Source: JACKBJ01 sp964549495
GTDB taxonomy: Bacteria > Chloroflexota > Anaerolineae > Epilineales > Epilineaceae
DNA length: 37,289 nt
Direction: 5' to 3'
NCBI GenBank assembly: GCA_964549495.1
Contig: CAZJWJ010000052.1
Coordinates: forward strand, 1-37,289
The position numbers were made by a program, and so were the translations under genes. Of the stretch, positions 15,305 to 24,551 are shown one piece after another. The notes beneath the pieces were generated by a model. It was not told where the DNA came from, made no database searches, and saw nothing but the letters and a program-made list of their open reading frames with translations. Within the stretch, counting starts at the first letter, position 1; each line of letters opens with the position of its first letter.

Positions 15305-17449
15305 GTGAAATCCAGCACTTCAGCTCGTCGACGGCGCCCCATCGGCCGCACCCGCCTGCTCGTCCTCGCGTGGTGGCTGGGGCTCTTTCTGGCAGCCGCT
15401 TGGCCGGCCGACTCGGTGCGGGCGCAGGCCGGCCGGCTGGACCCGGTCGCCCAGCTGGGCGGTCCGACCTCGGCCGCGACCTGGCATCGCGGCCAGATCC
15501 TGACCGGCATCGGGCCGCGCCTGCTGCTGCTCGAGGCCTGCGATCCCGCCTGGACCTTCGAGCGCTTTCGGAGCGAGCCCCTGGGCGGCATCGTGCGCCA
15601 TGTCGCGGCGCGGGACGGGCTGGCCTACGTCGCCGCCGGCGCCGCCGGCTTGCAGATCTTTGCCCTGGATCCCCAACCTCGGCGCATCGGCGGGGTGGCC
15701 ATCGATGGCGAGAGCTCGAAGGTGGTCCTGCAGGGCGATCATGCCTACGTGGCGGCCGGCGCGGCCGGCATGAGCGTGGTCGACATCCGCCAGCCGGACG
15801 CGCCTCGCGTCGTCGGCCGGCTGGTCGAGGCCCGCGGCGATGCGGTGATCACCACCGACTTGGCGGTCCGCGGCAGCTTTGCCTACGTGGTCTCGCGCAA
15901 CCTGATGCAGGTGGACATCACCGATCCCAGCCAACCCCGCCTGGCGCGCGGCGTGGAGGATTGGGCGGACGCCGTGGCCATCGAGGGCGATCTGCTCTAC
16001 GCCGCTCCCTCGGATGCCCTGGACCGGGGCCAGCGCTTCGGACACCTGCGCGTCTACGACATCTCCGTCGACCGCAATCCGCCCCGGCTGATCGCGGCCA
16101 CCTCGGTCGGCGATCGCGCGCGACGCCTGGCGGTCGATCGGGGTCGGGTCTACTTCCAGGCCGCCGAGCGCCTGCTGGCCTTTCGTCATGACGGGGCCGG
16201 CGGACTGCAACCGGCCGGTGCCCTCTCTACGCCGGACAGCGTGCTCAACCTCGATGTCGGCGGCGGCTGGATCTGGCTGGGTGCCGGCCCCTCCGGCCTG
16301 CGCGCCGCGCGAGACCTGAATGCGGCCGGCGACAGCCTGGATGGCCGGCCGCTGATCCCCTCGCTCACCAGCCTGGCCAGCCCAGAGCGCATCGCGGTCG
16401 ACCCGCAATTGCCGCACCGGCTCTACGTCGAGGACGAGGGCAGCGGCAACGCCTGGGGCCCGGGCAACCGCATCGCCATCGTCGACCTGGTTCGGCAAGG
16501 TCCGGCCGGGCCCTACGAGCCCGTCGTCCGCGGCAGCTTCCCGGCCGAGGTTGCGCAAGGCGCCATGCAGGCCACCGGTGGCCACCTCTTCATCGGCGCG
16601 CCGGAAGAGACGCTGCGGGTCTTCGACGTCGGCGATCCGGCGGCGGCGCGAGAGGTGGCCGCGGTGGCCATGCCGCCCGATCCCGTCTCCGGACGGCGCG
16701 CGCCCATCTGGCGCATCGACATCGAACAGGAGCTGGCCTATCTGGCCAACGACGAGTGGCTGCGCGTGCTGGACGTGTCCGATCCGGCCGCGCCGCGCGA
16801 GGTCTCGGCATGGCGCTCCAGCGGCGGCGCGACCGACCTGGCGGTCGAGGACCGGCGGGCCTACGTATTGGGGCCCGCCACCGGCGTGCAAGCCGGCCGG
16901 CCCAGCCTGCAGATCGTCGACCTCTTCAAGCTCGACGACCCCTTGGCCTTCGGAACGGTCAGCTCGATCGGCTTCCGCGGCGGCGTCGAGGCCGCCGACG
17001 GGCTGGTCTACGTCGAGGGCCTGCAGGTCATCGATGCAGGCGATCCGGATGCGCCCTTCCAACGATCGCGCGTCGATCTCGAAGGCCGCAATCGGGACAA
17101 TGCCTTCGCCGGCGGCTTTCTCTACCTGGCGCGCGCGGATGCCAACGGCCTGGGCGAGCTGCGGGCCTTCGACCTGCGCCAGCCCGACGCGCCCGTGGAG
17201 ACGGCCCGCCAGATGCTTCCCGACGAGGCACGATCCATCGCGCTGACCGGCAACCTGGCCGTGGTGGCGGCACAAGGCTCGGGTCTGGTCGTCCTGGAGA
17301 CGGGTCTCGATCTGCCCCTGCCCCCGAGCCCGACACCCGGCCCTCGAGCCACGGCCCGCCCCGAACTCACCGAGACGATCTGGCTACCCTTGGTGGCCCG
17401 CGGCGGGCTCGGCCGCTGCCCCTCCGGGCCGGGACTCGGCCAGCGCTAG
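15305..17449 (+). CDS. Secreted LVIVD-repeat beta-propeller with Thr/Pro-WLP C-terminus
   Basis: The protein has 714 residues. The GTG start is set by GAGGAG at 15294-15299 (5 nt spacing) and by the export signal that follows (basic RRRR, hydrophobic LLVLAWWLGLFLAAAW, cleavage near VRAQA). The mature protein is a chain of LVIVD repeats, e.g. GLAYVAAGAAGLQIFAL, HAYVAAGAAGMSVVDI, FAYVVSRNLMQVDITDP, ELAYLANDEWLRVLDVSDPAAP and FLYLARADANGLGELRAFDL. These build one or two beta-propellers outside the cell and usually mediate protein or ligand contact rather than catalysis. The C-terminus has a short Pro/Thr-rich linker and then ETIWLPLVARGG and about 17 residues. This matches the motif found in five other proteins here. 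It stands back to back with the sortase gene (133 nt between starts), the closest association between the sortase and a motif-bearing protein. Downstream the flavodoxin gene is convergent. Confidence 0.85.
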   Translation: MKSSTSARRRRPIGRTRLLVLAWWLGLFLAAAWPADSVRAQAGRLDPVAQLGGPTSAATWHRGQILTGIGPRLLLLEACDPAWTFERFRSEPLGGIVRHVAARDGLAYVAAGAAGLQIFALDPQPRRIGGVAIDGESSKVVLQGDHAYVAAGAAGMSVVDIRQPDAPRVVGRLVEARGDAVITTDLAVRGSFAYVVSRNLMQVDITDPSQPRLARGVEDWADAVAIEGDLLYAAPSDALDRGQRFGHLRVYDISVDRNPPRLIAATSVGDRARRLAVDRGRVYFQAAERLLAFRHDGAGGLQPAGALSTPDSVLNLDVGGGWIWLGAGPSGLRAARDLNAAGDSLDGRPLIPSLTSLASPERIAVDPQLPHRLYVEDEGSGNAWGPGNRIAIVDLVRQGPAGPYEPVVRGSFPAEVAQGAMQATGGHLFIGAPEETLRVFDVGDPAAAREVAAVAMPPDPVSGRRAPIWRIDIEQELAYLANDEWLRVLDVSDPAAPREVSAWRSSGGATDLAVEDRRAYVLGPATGVQAGRPSLQIVDLFKLDDPLAFGTVSSIGFRGGVEAADGLVYVEGLQVIDAGDPDAPFQRSRVDLEGRNRDNAFAGGFLYLARADANGLGELRAFDLRQPDAPVETARQMLPDEARSIALTGNLAVVAAQGSGLVVLETGLDLPLPPSPTPGPRATARPELTETIWLPLVARGGLGRCPSGPGLGQR

Positions 17450-17537
17450 ACCGCGTTCGCGGGACTCGTTTCGGCTGCGCAAGGGTCAGCCAATCCGCGG
17501 ACAGCGTGGCCGACGTGGCGCCAACCGGATCGAGACC

Positions 17538-18050
17538 TCACTCGATCTCGAGACGCAGCTGCTTGACCCAGGCCTCGATGCGCTTGGGCGTCTTGTGCGG
17601 CTCGTTGTCGTCGTCGAGGGCCAGACCCAAGAAATGCTTGTCGACGACGCCTTCGGACTGGACGAAGTCGTAATCGTCGGTCGACCAGAAGCCGTAGATC
17701 TCGGCCCCCTTTGACACCGCGACATTGCCCAGGATCCCCAGGGCGTCCTGGAAGTTGTTCAGGTATCCGACCTGATCCCCGCAGCCGAAGAAGGCCAGCT
17801 TGCGACCGGAGAAGTCCAGGTTCTGGAAGGTGGGTAGCTGGGCTTCCCAATCCTCCTGCAGCTCGCCGACGTTCCAGGTCGGGCAGGCGATGATGGACAG
17901 GTCGAAGGCCTTGATGCGATCGAGGTCCGCCGTCTTGACGTTGAGCACCTCGCAGCTGTGCTGACCGCCCTTCTCGAACTCGGTCTTGACGGCCGATGCC
18001 GCGGCCTCGGTGTTGCCGGTGGTGCTGCCGAGGAAGATGCCGATCTTCAC
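17538..18050 (-). CDS. fldA: Flavodoxin, long-chain type
   Basis: The protein has 170 residues from a GTG start with GGAG (18057-18060) 6 nt upstream. It begins MKIGIFLGSTTGNTEAAA, in which GSTTGNTE is the FMN phosphate-binding loop. ACPTWNVGELQEDWE gives the Trp-bearing 60s loop, and FFGCGDQVGYLNNFQDALG is the 90s loop. The insertion around GFWSTDDYDFVQSEGVVDKHFLGLALDDDN makes it a long-chain flavodoxin. It is a small cytoplasmic one-electron carrier that replaces ferredoxin, often under iron limitation. It lies 45 nt downstream of the BON-domain gene on the same strand and is probably co-transcribed from the promoter at 18877-18905. It converges with the LVIVD gene. Confidence 0.93.
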   Translation of the reverse strand: MKIGIFLGSTTGNTEAAASAVKTEFEKGGQHSCEVLNVKTADLDRIKAFDLSIIACPTWNVGELQEDWEAQLPTFQNLDFSGRKLAFFGCGDQVGYLNNFQDALGILGNVAVSKGAEIYGFWSTDDYDFVQSEGVVDKHFLGLALDDDNEPHKTPKRIEAWVKQLRLEIE

Positions 18051-18095
18051 GCGATGCTCCTGGATGCCTGGGCGCGCTGGCCCGGGGAAGGTCTG

Positions 18096-18752
18096 TTAGC
18101 TGGACTTGGCGGCCCGGGTCTCGGCCCGAGCTTGGATCATGGCCCGCAGCTTGTCCTTGAGCGGGTCGGGGATCAGACCGCCGCCGCGCCTGGGTCCGAC
18201 CACCTTGGCCGCGCTCTCGTCGTCTTCGGCCACGTCGGCCGTGACGATGAAGGCGGACTCGTCGCCCTCGATGGCCTCGATGGCGTTGTGCAGCGACCGG
18301 AGGCCTTCGGCGCGGCCGGCCAGCTCGCCGATGCGCTCGCGCATGGCATCGGCTTCGTCCTGGCTGTCGGCGAAGACGCGGCCGCCCAAGACCACCTGGC
18401 CGGCTTGCACCGTCACCGAGACCTTGTCGGTGGTCACCTCGATTTCGGGATCGAGGGCCATGCGCATGGCGATGTCGCGCTCGATCTCCGGATCGGCCAC
18501 CAGCCGATTGACGACGGCTTCGACGCCGGCTACGCTGGACGCGATGCGGGTCGCGACCGACTTCATGATCGCGCTGCGGATGTTGCCATCCAGATAGACG
18601 GTCGAGCCATCGACCGAGACCTCGATCCAGGTATTGGTCTGGCGGATCGGGTCGTAGCGCCACAGCGCGCCTTCGACCGCGGTGGCCAGGCCCTGCGAGA
18701 CGTGCTCGGTCGGATGATCGATCCAGTGCTGCCGAGGCATTGCGACGGTCAT
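18096..18752 (-). CDS. Protein with two BON domains
   Basis: The protein has 218 residues. The ATG at 18752 lies downstream of a strong promoter (18877-18905) and has AGGAT about 8 nt upstream; longer in-frame extensions would begin upstream of the predicted transcript. Two BON modules are visible. The first is at about 21-85 (ALWRYDPIRQTNTWIEVSVDGSTVYLDGNI, with a central Gly and hydrophobic alternation). The second is at about 88-155 (MRMALDPEIEVTTDKVSVTVQAGQVVLGGRVF). An acidic stretch and a basic C-terminal tail follow. There is no signal peptide, so it is probably cytoplasmic or peripheral. BON domains bind membranes or small ligands, as in OsmY and Kbp. Its pairing with flavodoxin suggests a stress-linked unit, but this is inference. 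Confidence 0.82.
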   Translation of the reverse strand: MTVAMPRQHWIDHPTEHVSQGLATAVEGALWRYDPIRQTNTWIEVSVDGSTVYLDGNIRSAIMKSVATRIASSVAGVEAVVNRLVADPEIERDIAMRMALDPEIEVTTDKVSVTVQAGQVVLGGRVFADSQDEADAMRERIGELAGRAEGLRSLHNAIEAIEGDESAFIVTADVAEDDESAAKVVGPRRGGGLIPDPLKDKLRAMIQARAETRAAKSS

Positions 18753-18876
18753 GTGCGAAGATCCTGTGTCGATGTGCCGGCGAACGGGGCTCGGAGCGAA
18801 GCGCCCCGTCGGCGCCGGGCCGGGCATTCGCCTCGTCCCGCGCCGCAGCCCGCATACCGGGCCGTGAGCGCGCGAT

Positions 18877-18905
18877 AGTATACCCGCCTTGCCAGATTCG
18901 CTCAA
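18877..18905 (-). promoter_or_regulatory. Strong sigma-70-type promoter for the BON/flavodoxin unit
   Basis: Read on the minus strand, TTGAGC (18900-18905) and TATACT (18877-18882, 5 of 6) are separated by exactly 17 nt. It is one of the best two-box promoters in the window. It predicts a start near 18870 and a leader of about 118 nt before the ATG at 18752. Confidence 0.6.
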
Positions 18906-19016
18906 GCGATCGAGGTTCCGATCTCCCAGCCAGGTAATGAAGGCCGCTTCGGCAACGTCTCAGGCCGGGGATCGATCCCTGCGAAAACGAATGCACCACC
19001 AGAACGAGCATCGCCC

Positions 19017-20849
19017 ATGATCCGCTTTCCCTTCCGAGTCACCCGCCGCCGCAGGCTCGGCGCGCTGATCGCGCTGGCCGCGTTCCTGCCGGCGGCCTGC
19101 GGCGGCGTGCCGGAGCTTCCCGACCCCGGTCCGCCGGCCACCTCCGTGCTGCCCAGCCCCGTGGCACCCGGCCAGCCGACCGCGCGCCCACGCCCGGAGC
19201 CCCTGGCCATCCTGGACGTCCGACCCCGCCGCGAGCGCGCCCCGGTGCCGGACGTCGCGGCGCCCTGCGGCCGCGTGGATCGAATGGACTTCCCGATGGG
19301 TCCACCGGACGCCATCGGCTACGACGCCCGCTGGTCCTACGGTCGGATGAGCCGGCGCTACGGCAAATACCACGCCGGCGAGGACTGGCTCTCCCTGTCG
19401 GGATCCAGTTTGGGCCTTCCCGTCTACAGCGTGGGTCACGGCCGGGTCGAGTATGCCGAGCCCTACGGCTGGGGCCAGACCGACAAGGGCGTGGTGATCC
19501 TCCGGCATGTCTTCGACGACGGCTCGACCGTCCTGTCCTTCTACGGCCATCTCGAGCCGGCCAGCATCGGCCTGGAGCCCGGCGCCTGCATTCAGCGCGG
19601 GGAGCCGGTCGGGCGCGTCGGCAAGCCCCGCGGTCGCCCGCATCTACATTTCGAGATCCGGGACCACATGGCGGGCCAGCCCGGGCCCGGCTACTGGCCT
19701 AGCGATCCGGACCTGGCCGGCTGGCATCCGCCAAGCGAGTACATCTGGCAGCGCCGCCTGGACACGCTGCCCGATCTGCATTGGCGGCGCGTCCTGACCA
19801 CCACGACACAGGTGATGCCGCTGCGCCTGCCGGATGGAGCGGTGGTCCTGGCAGAGGGCAAGAACCTCAGCGCGATCGAGCCGGTCGACGGCAGCCAGCG
19901 ATGGCGCACGGAGCTGGACAGCCTTCCCTTTGACTTGGCCCTCGACGCCGCCGGTAACCGGATCTACTGGAGCAGCCGGCTCGGCCGCGTCGAAGCGCTG
20001 GCCTTGGGATCCCCCGATCAGGCGCCGGTCGTGGAGTGGACCGCAAGCGCGGCCCAGGCGGCACATCTGATGCCCTTGCCACAGGGGGGCCTAGCCTTTC
20101 ACGATGGCCGCGGCTTGACCGGGCTATCGGCCGATGGCAAGCGGATCTGGCATCGCGACAGCGATCGCCTGCCCAGGCATCATGTCGTCGACGGGCAGCG
20201 CCTGCTGTTCACGAGCGAACCGCCGCGCGGGAGCCAGCAGCCCGCGCTGCCCAGCCCCGGTGCCTGGACCTTCGAGCTGGATCCGGCCAGCGGGCGGCTG
20301 ACCGAGCTCAGCACGGCCTGGGGACGCCCGCTGGTGATCGGGGAGCTCGTCTTTCTCCACCACGCGTCGGGCGTCTATCGGGTCGATCCGGCGATGGCCC
20401 GCGCGCGCGGTCCGCTGGCGGCCACGCGGCAGGTCCTCGACCTGCCAGTGGCCCTGCTCGAAGTGGGAAGCAGCCTCGTCCTGCCAGAGGGTCGCGGCCT
20501 GGTCATCTCGCACCGCGGCTCGCGCTCGAGCAGCCTGGTGATGCTGGACGCCGAAGGCAGGCTGCTCTGGGAGCGGGATGCCACGCGCCTGCAAGCCCTT
20601 GCGCGTCCGGCACAGTTGCTGCTTCACGGCGGGAGCCTGCTGGCGAGCACCGAGCGCGGCGAGGTCTTCGAGATCGATCCGGCAAGCGGAGACGCGCATT
20701 GGATCTTCGATCCAGGACGCCTCCCGCGTCTACCGGGTCAAGGCATCGTCCTCGGCGCCGAGTCCGGCCCCTTGCTGATGGACTTCCGCGGTGGCGAGCT
20801 GATGGCCTGGGACCCGCCCGCCGAGCGACCGGAGCTGCGGGCGCACTGA
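19017..20849 (+). CDS. Lipoprotein M23 peptidase fused to a PQQ-type beta-propeller
   Basis: The protein has 610 residues. The basic, hydrophobic N-terminus ends in a lipobox (FLPAAC, Cys28), followed by a Pro-rich spacer (31-82). An M23/LytM peptidase domain covers about 90-250. Its zinc and active-site residues are all there: H119 and D123 in YHAGEDW, H178 in FYGHLEP, and H209 and H211 in RPHLHFEI. Such enzymes cut peptidoglycan cross-bridges. From about 255 to the end is a PQQ/YVTN-like propeller (VVLAEGKNLSAIEPVDGSQRWRTEL, SADGKRIWHRDSD, MLDAEGRLLWERDA, EVFEIDPASGDAHWIFDPG). I know of no standard family with this pairing. The protein would be tethered outside the membrane with a wall-cutting head and a binding platform. 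It is divergent from the BON gene and convergent, 30 nt away, with the giant VWA gene. The ribosome-binding site is weak. Confidence 0.87.
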   Translation: MIRFPFRVTRRRRLGALIALAAFLPAACGGVPELPDPGPPATSVLPSPVAPGQPTARPRPEPLAILDVRPRRERAPVPDVAAPCGRVDRMDFPMGPPDAIGYDARWSYGRMSRRYGKYHAGEDWLSLSGSSLGLPVYSVGHGRVEYAEPYGWGQTDKGVVILRHVFDDGSTVLSFYGHLEPASIGLEPGACIQRGEPVGRVGKPRGRPHLHFEIRDHMAGQPGPGYWPSDPDLAGWHPPSEYIWQRRLDTLPDLHWRRVLTTTTQVMPLRLPDGAVVLAEGKNLSAIEPVDGSQRWRTELDSLPFDLALDAAGNRIYWSSRLGRVEALALGSPDQAPVVEWTASAAQAAHLMPLPQGGLAFHDGRGLTGLSADGKRIWHRDSDRLPRHHVVDGQRLLFTSEPPRGSQQPALPSPGAWTFELDPASGRLTELSTAWGRPLVIGELVFLHHASGVYRVDPAMARARGPLAATRQVLDLPVALLEVGSSLVLPEGRGLVISHRGSRSSSLVMLDAEGRLLWERDATRLQALARPAQLLLHGGSLLASTERGEVFEIDPASGDAHWIFDPGRLPRLPGQGIVLGAESGPLLMDFRGGELMAWDPPAERPELRAH

Positions 20850-20879
20850 TCCCGATCGACGCCGACCACGGCTCGCCGC

Positions 20880-23800
20880 CTAGCGACCTCCCCAGAAAGC
20901 ATCGCGGGGACAGGGGATGTCGCCGGCCACGAGCTCGTAGATCACCGCCAGGTCATCGCCCTGCGGCGCCAAGAAGGCCATGTCCGGCTGGCAGGCGATC
21001 TCCTGGAGCAGATCGTAGCCCACCGTCTCGGCCTCGCCGAGCCCGATGGCGTAGAGCTCGACCTCGTCGTCAACGCAGAGCTGCCGGCCCAGAGCCAGGA
21101 TTCGCGACCGACCTTCGGGCTGTTGCCCGTCGGTCAAGAGCACGACGGCGGCGGTGGCGCCCTGACGACGGTTCGCGAGCAGCTCGTCCCGCGCCAGCTC
21201 CAGGCCGGCGTCGATGCGCGTACCGCTGCCGTGCACCAGACCCCGGATGGCCGCCTCCAGGTCCGACCGCCGGTTGCTCAGCGAGCGGACCAGGCGCGCC
21301 TCGCCATCGAAGGTGACGATGGCCACCCGTTCGTGGCTGAACTCGATCAGGTCCAGGAAGGTCAGGGCTGCATCCTTGGCCGCTTCGAGCTTCGAGCCCG
21401 CCATGCTGCTGGAAGTATCCAGTACCAAGACCACGTCGGCCTGCCGAATCGTCGGCTCGCAGATCTCGAATAGCGCCAGCGGAAGGTAGAGCCGGTCTGG
21501 AGTTGGCGTCGCGGTGGCCGTCGCCGTGGCCGTTGCGGTCGGGGTCGATGTCGGAGGGACCACGAGCACCCGCGGAACGGGGAAGGTCCAGGCGCCCTGC
21601 TCGCCGAAGCCGTCGGTGACCTCCGCGCTGGCCTCCTCGTTGGTCGGCCAGTCGCCGGCCGCTAGAGGCTCGACCTCGAAGCGCAGGTCGAAGCCGGAGA
21701 AGGGGACGTCCTGCAACTGCCAGGTGAGCGTCCGGGCATCCGGATCGTATGCGGCCGGCGGCCGGGCGGAGTCCGCCACGTAGCGCATGTTGACCGGCAG
21801 GCGATCGACAACGCGCGCCTCGCCGAAGAGCAGCGTGGCGGCGATGCGGCGGGCGATGGCATCCAGCACCTCGAAGAGGAAGCTGGGCTCCTCGGCCACG
21901 AAGCTGTGGTCGGGCGAGCTGGCCAGATCGCGCATCAGGTCCCGCTCGGCCTGCCCGGTGCTGGTGCCGACCGTGAAGAGCTCGACTCCGGCCGCCTTGA
22001 TCCGGTCGCCTTCGGTCATGGCCAGATCCCGATCGGACCGGCCGTCGCCGAGGATGATGAAGACGGTGTCGACGCCCTGGCGTCGGTCGTTCTGCCAGGC
22101 GGCGTGGGCCGCGGACAGTCCCAGATCCATACGCGATGCGCCGAAGGGACGGATCTCTTCGAGCGCGCGCCACAAGCGGGCCTCGTCGTCCGCGAAACCG
22201 CTGACCAACTCCGCGCTCTGGCTATAGGAGACCATCGCCACGCGCGACTCGGTCAGATCGAGCGCTCGGATGAAGTCGAGTGCGGCCTGACGCACCAGCT
22301 CGATGCGCTCGCCGGCCATCGAGCCGCTGGCGTCGATGACCAGCATCAGGTCCAAAGGTGGCAAGCGACGGCGCGAGCACTCGCCGCTGGCCAAGAGTCG
22401 GATCTCGACGGTCTGGCCGAGTGAGATGCTCGAAGGCTCGGCCAGCTTGTCGTGCGAGTAAACGCATTCCTGGCCTTGTTCAGGACGTTCGGGATGGGCC
22501 TCTGGATCCCAGTCGTAGCGGCTGACGATGCCCGCCGCACGATCGACGATCAGCAGGCTGTCGTCGGCCAGGGCCGCCAGGTCATAGGGCCGGCTGGCCG
22601 GATCGACCTCGCGTCGCGTGGCGTCGAAGGTTCCTCTCAGGCTGCCGTCGGCGGCGAAATGCCATACACGCCCGGCGGCATCGAGCAGCACCGGCTCGTC
22701 GTCCCCTCGCAGGGTCAACCGGCGGGCCGGCCGTTCCAGCTCGATGTCCTGACGGCTGCCGTCGTTGGCGATGCGCGCCAGGTTGCCCGACTGCCGATCC
22801 AAGATCCAGGCGGCACCACCGCTATCCACGGCAAGATCGGACCAATGGGAAGCCTCCATCGGATCGCCGAGCTGGATCGGAGCGGACTCGGCACCGCTCC
22901 CCGCATCGAAGCGGCGGAGCTGGCGCCGACCGATGTCCAGGGCCGCCAGCCGATCGGGGGCCGCCCAAGCGATCTCGGACAGGAAGGCGCCAGACCCGGC
23001 CGACCAGCGGCTGCGTTCGAGCAAGCGCAGGCCGCTGGAGGGTGGGTCCAGGACGTGGATCGATTGACTGTCCACGCCGAAGAGGCGCCCCGATGTGGCG
23101 GCGTCGATCGCGATCAAATCCTCTGCCAGCCATTGATCCTCGGCCTGGCCGGTGGTGACATCGAAGCGCTGCACGCGCGGCGTTCGATCCAGGGCGTATG
23201 CCTTACCGTCCGCTCCGACCGCGATGCGATCCGGTCCGCGCAATAGACCGGCCGGCACCGGGAGCGCCCCGATACGAAGCGGGTCCGCGGTGCGCGCCGT
23301 CGCGCGATCGAAGCGCAGGAGCTCGCTGATGGTCTGGGAGGTGTCCACCCAGGCAGCGTAGAGATCGGCACCCGGTCCCGAGGCCACGGCCGTCAGGCTG
23401 CCGACCGGGTTGATGTCCGATAGGCCCGTCAGCGTCTCGGTGTAGAGCAGGCCGAGGTTGGTGGCCAGCCAGATCGCCCGACGTGACCCGCTTCCGGGCA
23501 CCGGCTGGACGGCCAGGTCGAGCAGGCGCGCGCTGCCGGCGAAGTTGCCGTGGACGCTGGCACGCTGTCCGACCGCGTTGAGCTTGAGGATCTCGGATTG
23601 CCGTGCATCGATGACATAGATGTCGAACTCAGCGTCGATGTCGATGCCCGAGAGCAGGTTTGCGCCTGGCTTGAAGGCGACGGCATCCCAGGCCTGAAGC
23701 ACCGCGCCGTCTGGATCGAAGCGATGGATCCGCCCGGAACGCGAGGCGGTGACGTGGGCCACTCCGTTCGGTGCCACCGCCACGCCATGCGGCCCCTCGA

Positions 23801-24278
23801 TGCCCGAATGGGTCCGCAACCACTGACCGTCGAGCTGGTAGACCAGGAGCGCATCGCGGAGCCGATCGGTGACATAGAGCCGATTTCGGGCCGAGTCGGC
23901 TGCGATGTGTACGGGCGAGCAGAGCACGTCGTCGGCCGCACGGGCCGGATCACAATTGGGCTCTCCCTCGACCAAGACCGCGCTGGGGCTCCCATCTGGG
24001 GCCAACAAGCTGACCCGCGGCAGGGCGGGATCGGCATCGGCCACCAGCAGCCGCCCGTCCGGCAAGGCTTCGACGCCGGTGACGCGGGCCCAGGCATTGG
24101 CCGGACGCCGGTCTTCGGGGACGGGCCAGGTGTCGGCCAGTGTGTAGGCGCCCTCGGCCTGGGTCGGGCGGGCCTCGGTCCTGGCCCCGGGCAACCCGGA
24201 CAAGACGAGCAGGATGAGGGAGAGCAGAAGGATGAGGGGTAGACGGAGATGAGTTCCTAGAATTCCGCGAGGAGGCAT
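20880..24278 (-). CDS. Giant secreted propeller + VWA + DUF11-like + VWA surface protein
   Basis: The protein has 1132 residues. GGAG lies about 8 nt before the ATG, and a consensus TATAAT lies 55 nt upstream. The signal peptide (LRLPLILLLSLILLVLSGLPG) ends near residue 32. Residues about 45-590 are NHL/TolB-like propeller repeats (GVEALPDGRLLVADAD, IEGPHGVAVAPNGVAHVT, IDAEFDIYVIDARQSEILKL), long enough for one large or two small propellers. VWA 1 (about 642-815) has DASGS 649-653 and D745 (LGDG), with Ser in place of the MIDAS Thr. A DUF11-like sandwich (820-905), a Thr/Ala/Pro linker (909-928), the RLYLPLALFE motif and VWA 2 (about 946-1120: DTSSS 954-958, T1020, D1050) complete it. The C-terminal half has the same domain order as the protein at 4490, so they are paralogues. 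A surface adhesin or assembly protein is likely; the ligand is unknown. Confidence 0.88.
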   Translation of the reverse strand: MPPRGILGTHLRLPLILLLSLILLVLSGLPGARTEARPTQAEGAYTLADTWPVPEDRRPANAWARVTGVEALPDGRLLVADADPALPRVSLLAPDGSPSAVLVEGEPNCDPARAADDVLCSPVHIAADSARNRLYVTDRLRDALLVYQLDGQWLRTHSGIEGPHGVAVAPNGVAHVTASRSGRIHRFDPDGAVLQAWDAVAFKPGANLLSGIDIDAEFDIYVIDARQSEILKLNAVGQRASVHGNFAGSARLLDLAVQPVPGSGSRRAIWLATNLGLLYTETLTGLSDINPVGSLTAVASGPGADLYAAWVDTSQTISELLRFDRATARTADPLRIGALPVPAGLLRGPDRIAVGADGKAYALDRTPRVQRFDVTTGQAEDQWLAEDLIAIDAATSGRLFGVDSQSIHVLDPPSSGLRLLERSRWSAGSGAFLSEIAWAAPDRLAALDIGRRQLRRFDAGSGAESAPIQLGDPMEASHWSDLAVDSGGAAWILDRQSGNLARIANDGSRQDIELERPARRLTLRGDDEPVLLDAAGRVWHFAADGSLRGTFDATRREVDPASRPYDLAALADDSLLIVDRAAGIVSRYDWDPEAHPERPEQGQECVYSHDKLAEPSSISLGQTVEIRLLASGECSRRRLPPLDLMLVIDASGSMAGERIELVRQAALDFIRALDLTESRVAMVSYSQSAELVSGFADDEARLWRALEEIRPFGASRMDLGLSAAHAAWQNDRRQGVDTVFIILGDGRSDRDLAMTEGDRIKAAGVELFTVGTSTGQAERDLMRDLASSPDHSFVAEEPSFLFEVLDAIARRIAATLLFGEARVVDRLPVNMRYVADSARPPAAYDPDARTLTWQLQDVPFSGFDLRFEVEPLAAGDWPTNEEASAEVTDGFGEQGAWTFPVPRVLVVPPTSTPTATATATATATPTPDRLYLPLALFEICEPTIRQADVVLVLDTSSSMAGSKLEAAKDAALTFLDLIEFSHERVAIVTFDGEARLVRSLSNRRSDLEAAIRGLVHGSGTRIDAGLELARDELLANRRQGATAAVVLLTDGQQPEGRSRILALGRQLCVDDEVELYAIGLGEAETVGYDLLQEIACQPDMAFLAPQGDDLAVIYELVAGDIPCPRDAFWGGR

Positions 24279-24332
24279 CGAGTCGCTCCAGAACTGGCCG
24301 CCGATCGGGCGGCATGGCGCATCATGTCATCC

Positions 24333-24338
24333 ATTATA
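24333..24338 (-). promoter_or_regulatory. Consensus -10 box for the giant VWA gene
   Basis: Read on the minus strand this is a perfect TATAAT, in a G+C-rich region and 54 nt before the ATG at 24278. The -35 region 17 nt upstream (TTACGC) is poor. The predicted start is near 24326, within a 273-nt divergent gap that also holds the promoter of the Kelch gene. Confidence 0.5.
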
Positions 24339-24440
24339 TGCGCAAGAGCGCGGCCGCGTAAGGTCGGCGCGCGCTCGTGAGCGAATCTGATGTGAGCTGC
24401 GTGACAAGCGGGACCCCACGGCACATTCGGCCGGTGGCCA

Positions 24441-24449
24441 TGATAGAAT
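24441..24449 (+). promoter_or_regulatory. Extended -10 promoter for the Kelch/PPC gene
   Basis: TGATAGAAT combines the TGn extension with TAGAAT (5 of 6). It predicts transcription from about 24456, 96 nt before the ATG at 24552. Confidence 0.45.
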
Positions 24450-24551
24450 GGCGACCGCTTCGCCCGCGCCATCTTGCCATTTGTTCTTCGGGCCCGTAGA
24501 CCCCATTGCATGCGAGGCGAGGCCGGGCCCCAGACCCACAGGCGATCCGCC

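Noticed and set aside
17446..19011. 521-codon minus-strand frame across flavodoxin and the BON gene
   Set aside because: It is the same strand but a different frame from two genes with clear domains; its product is Arg/Gly-rich and domain-free.
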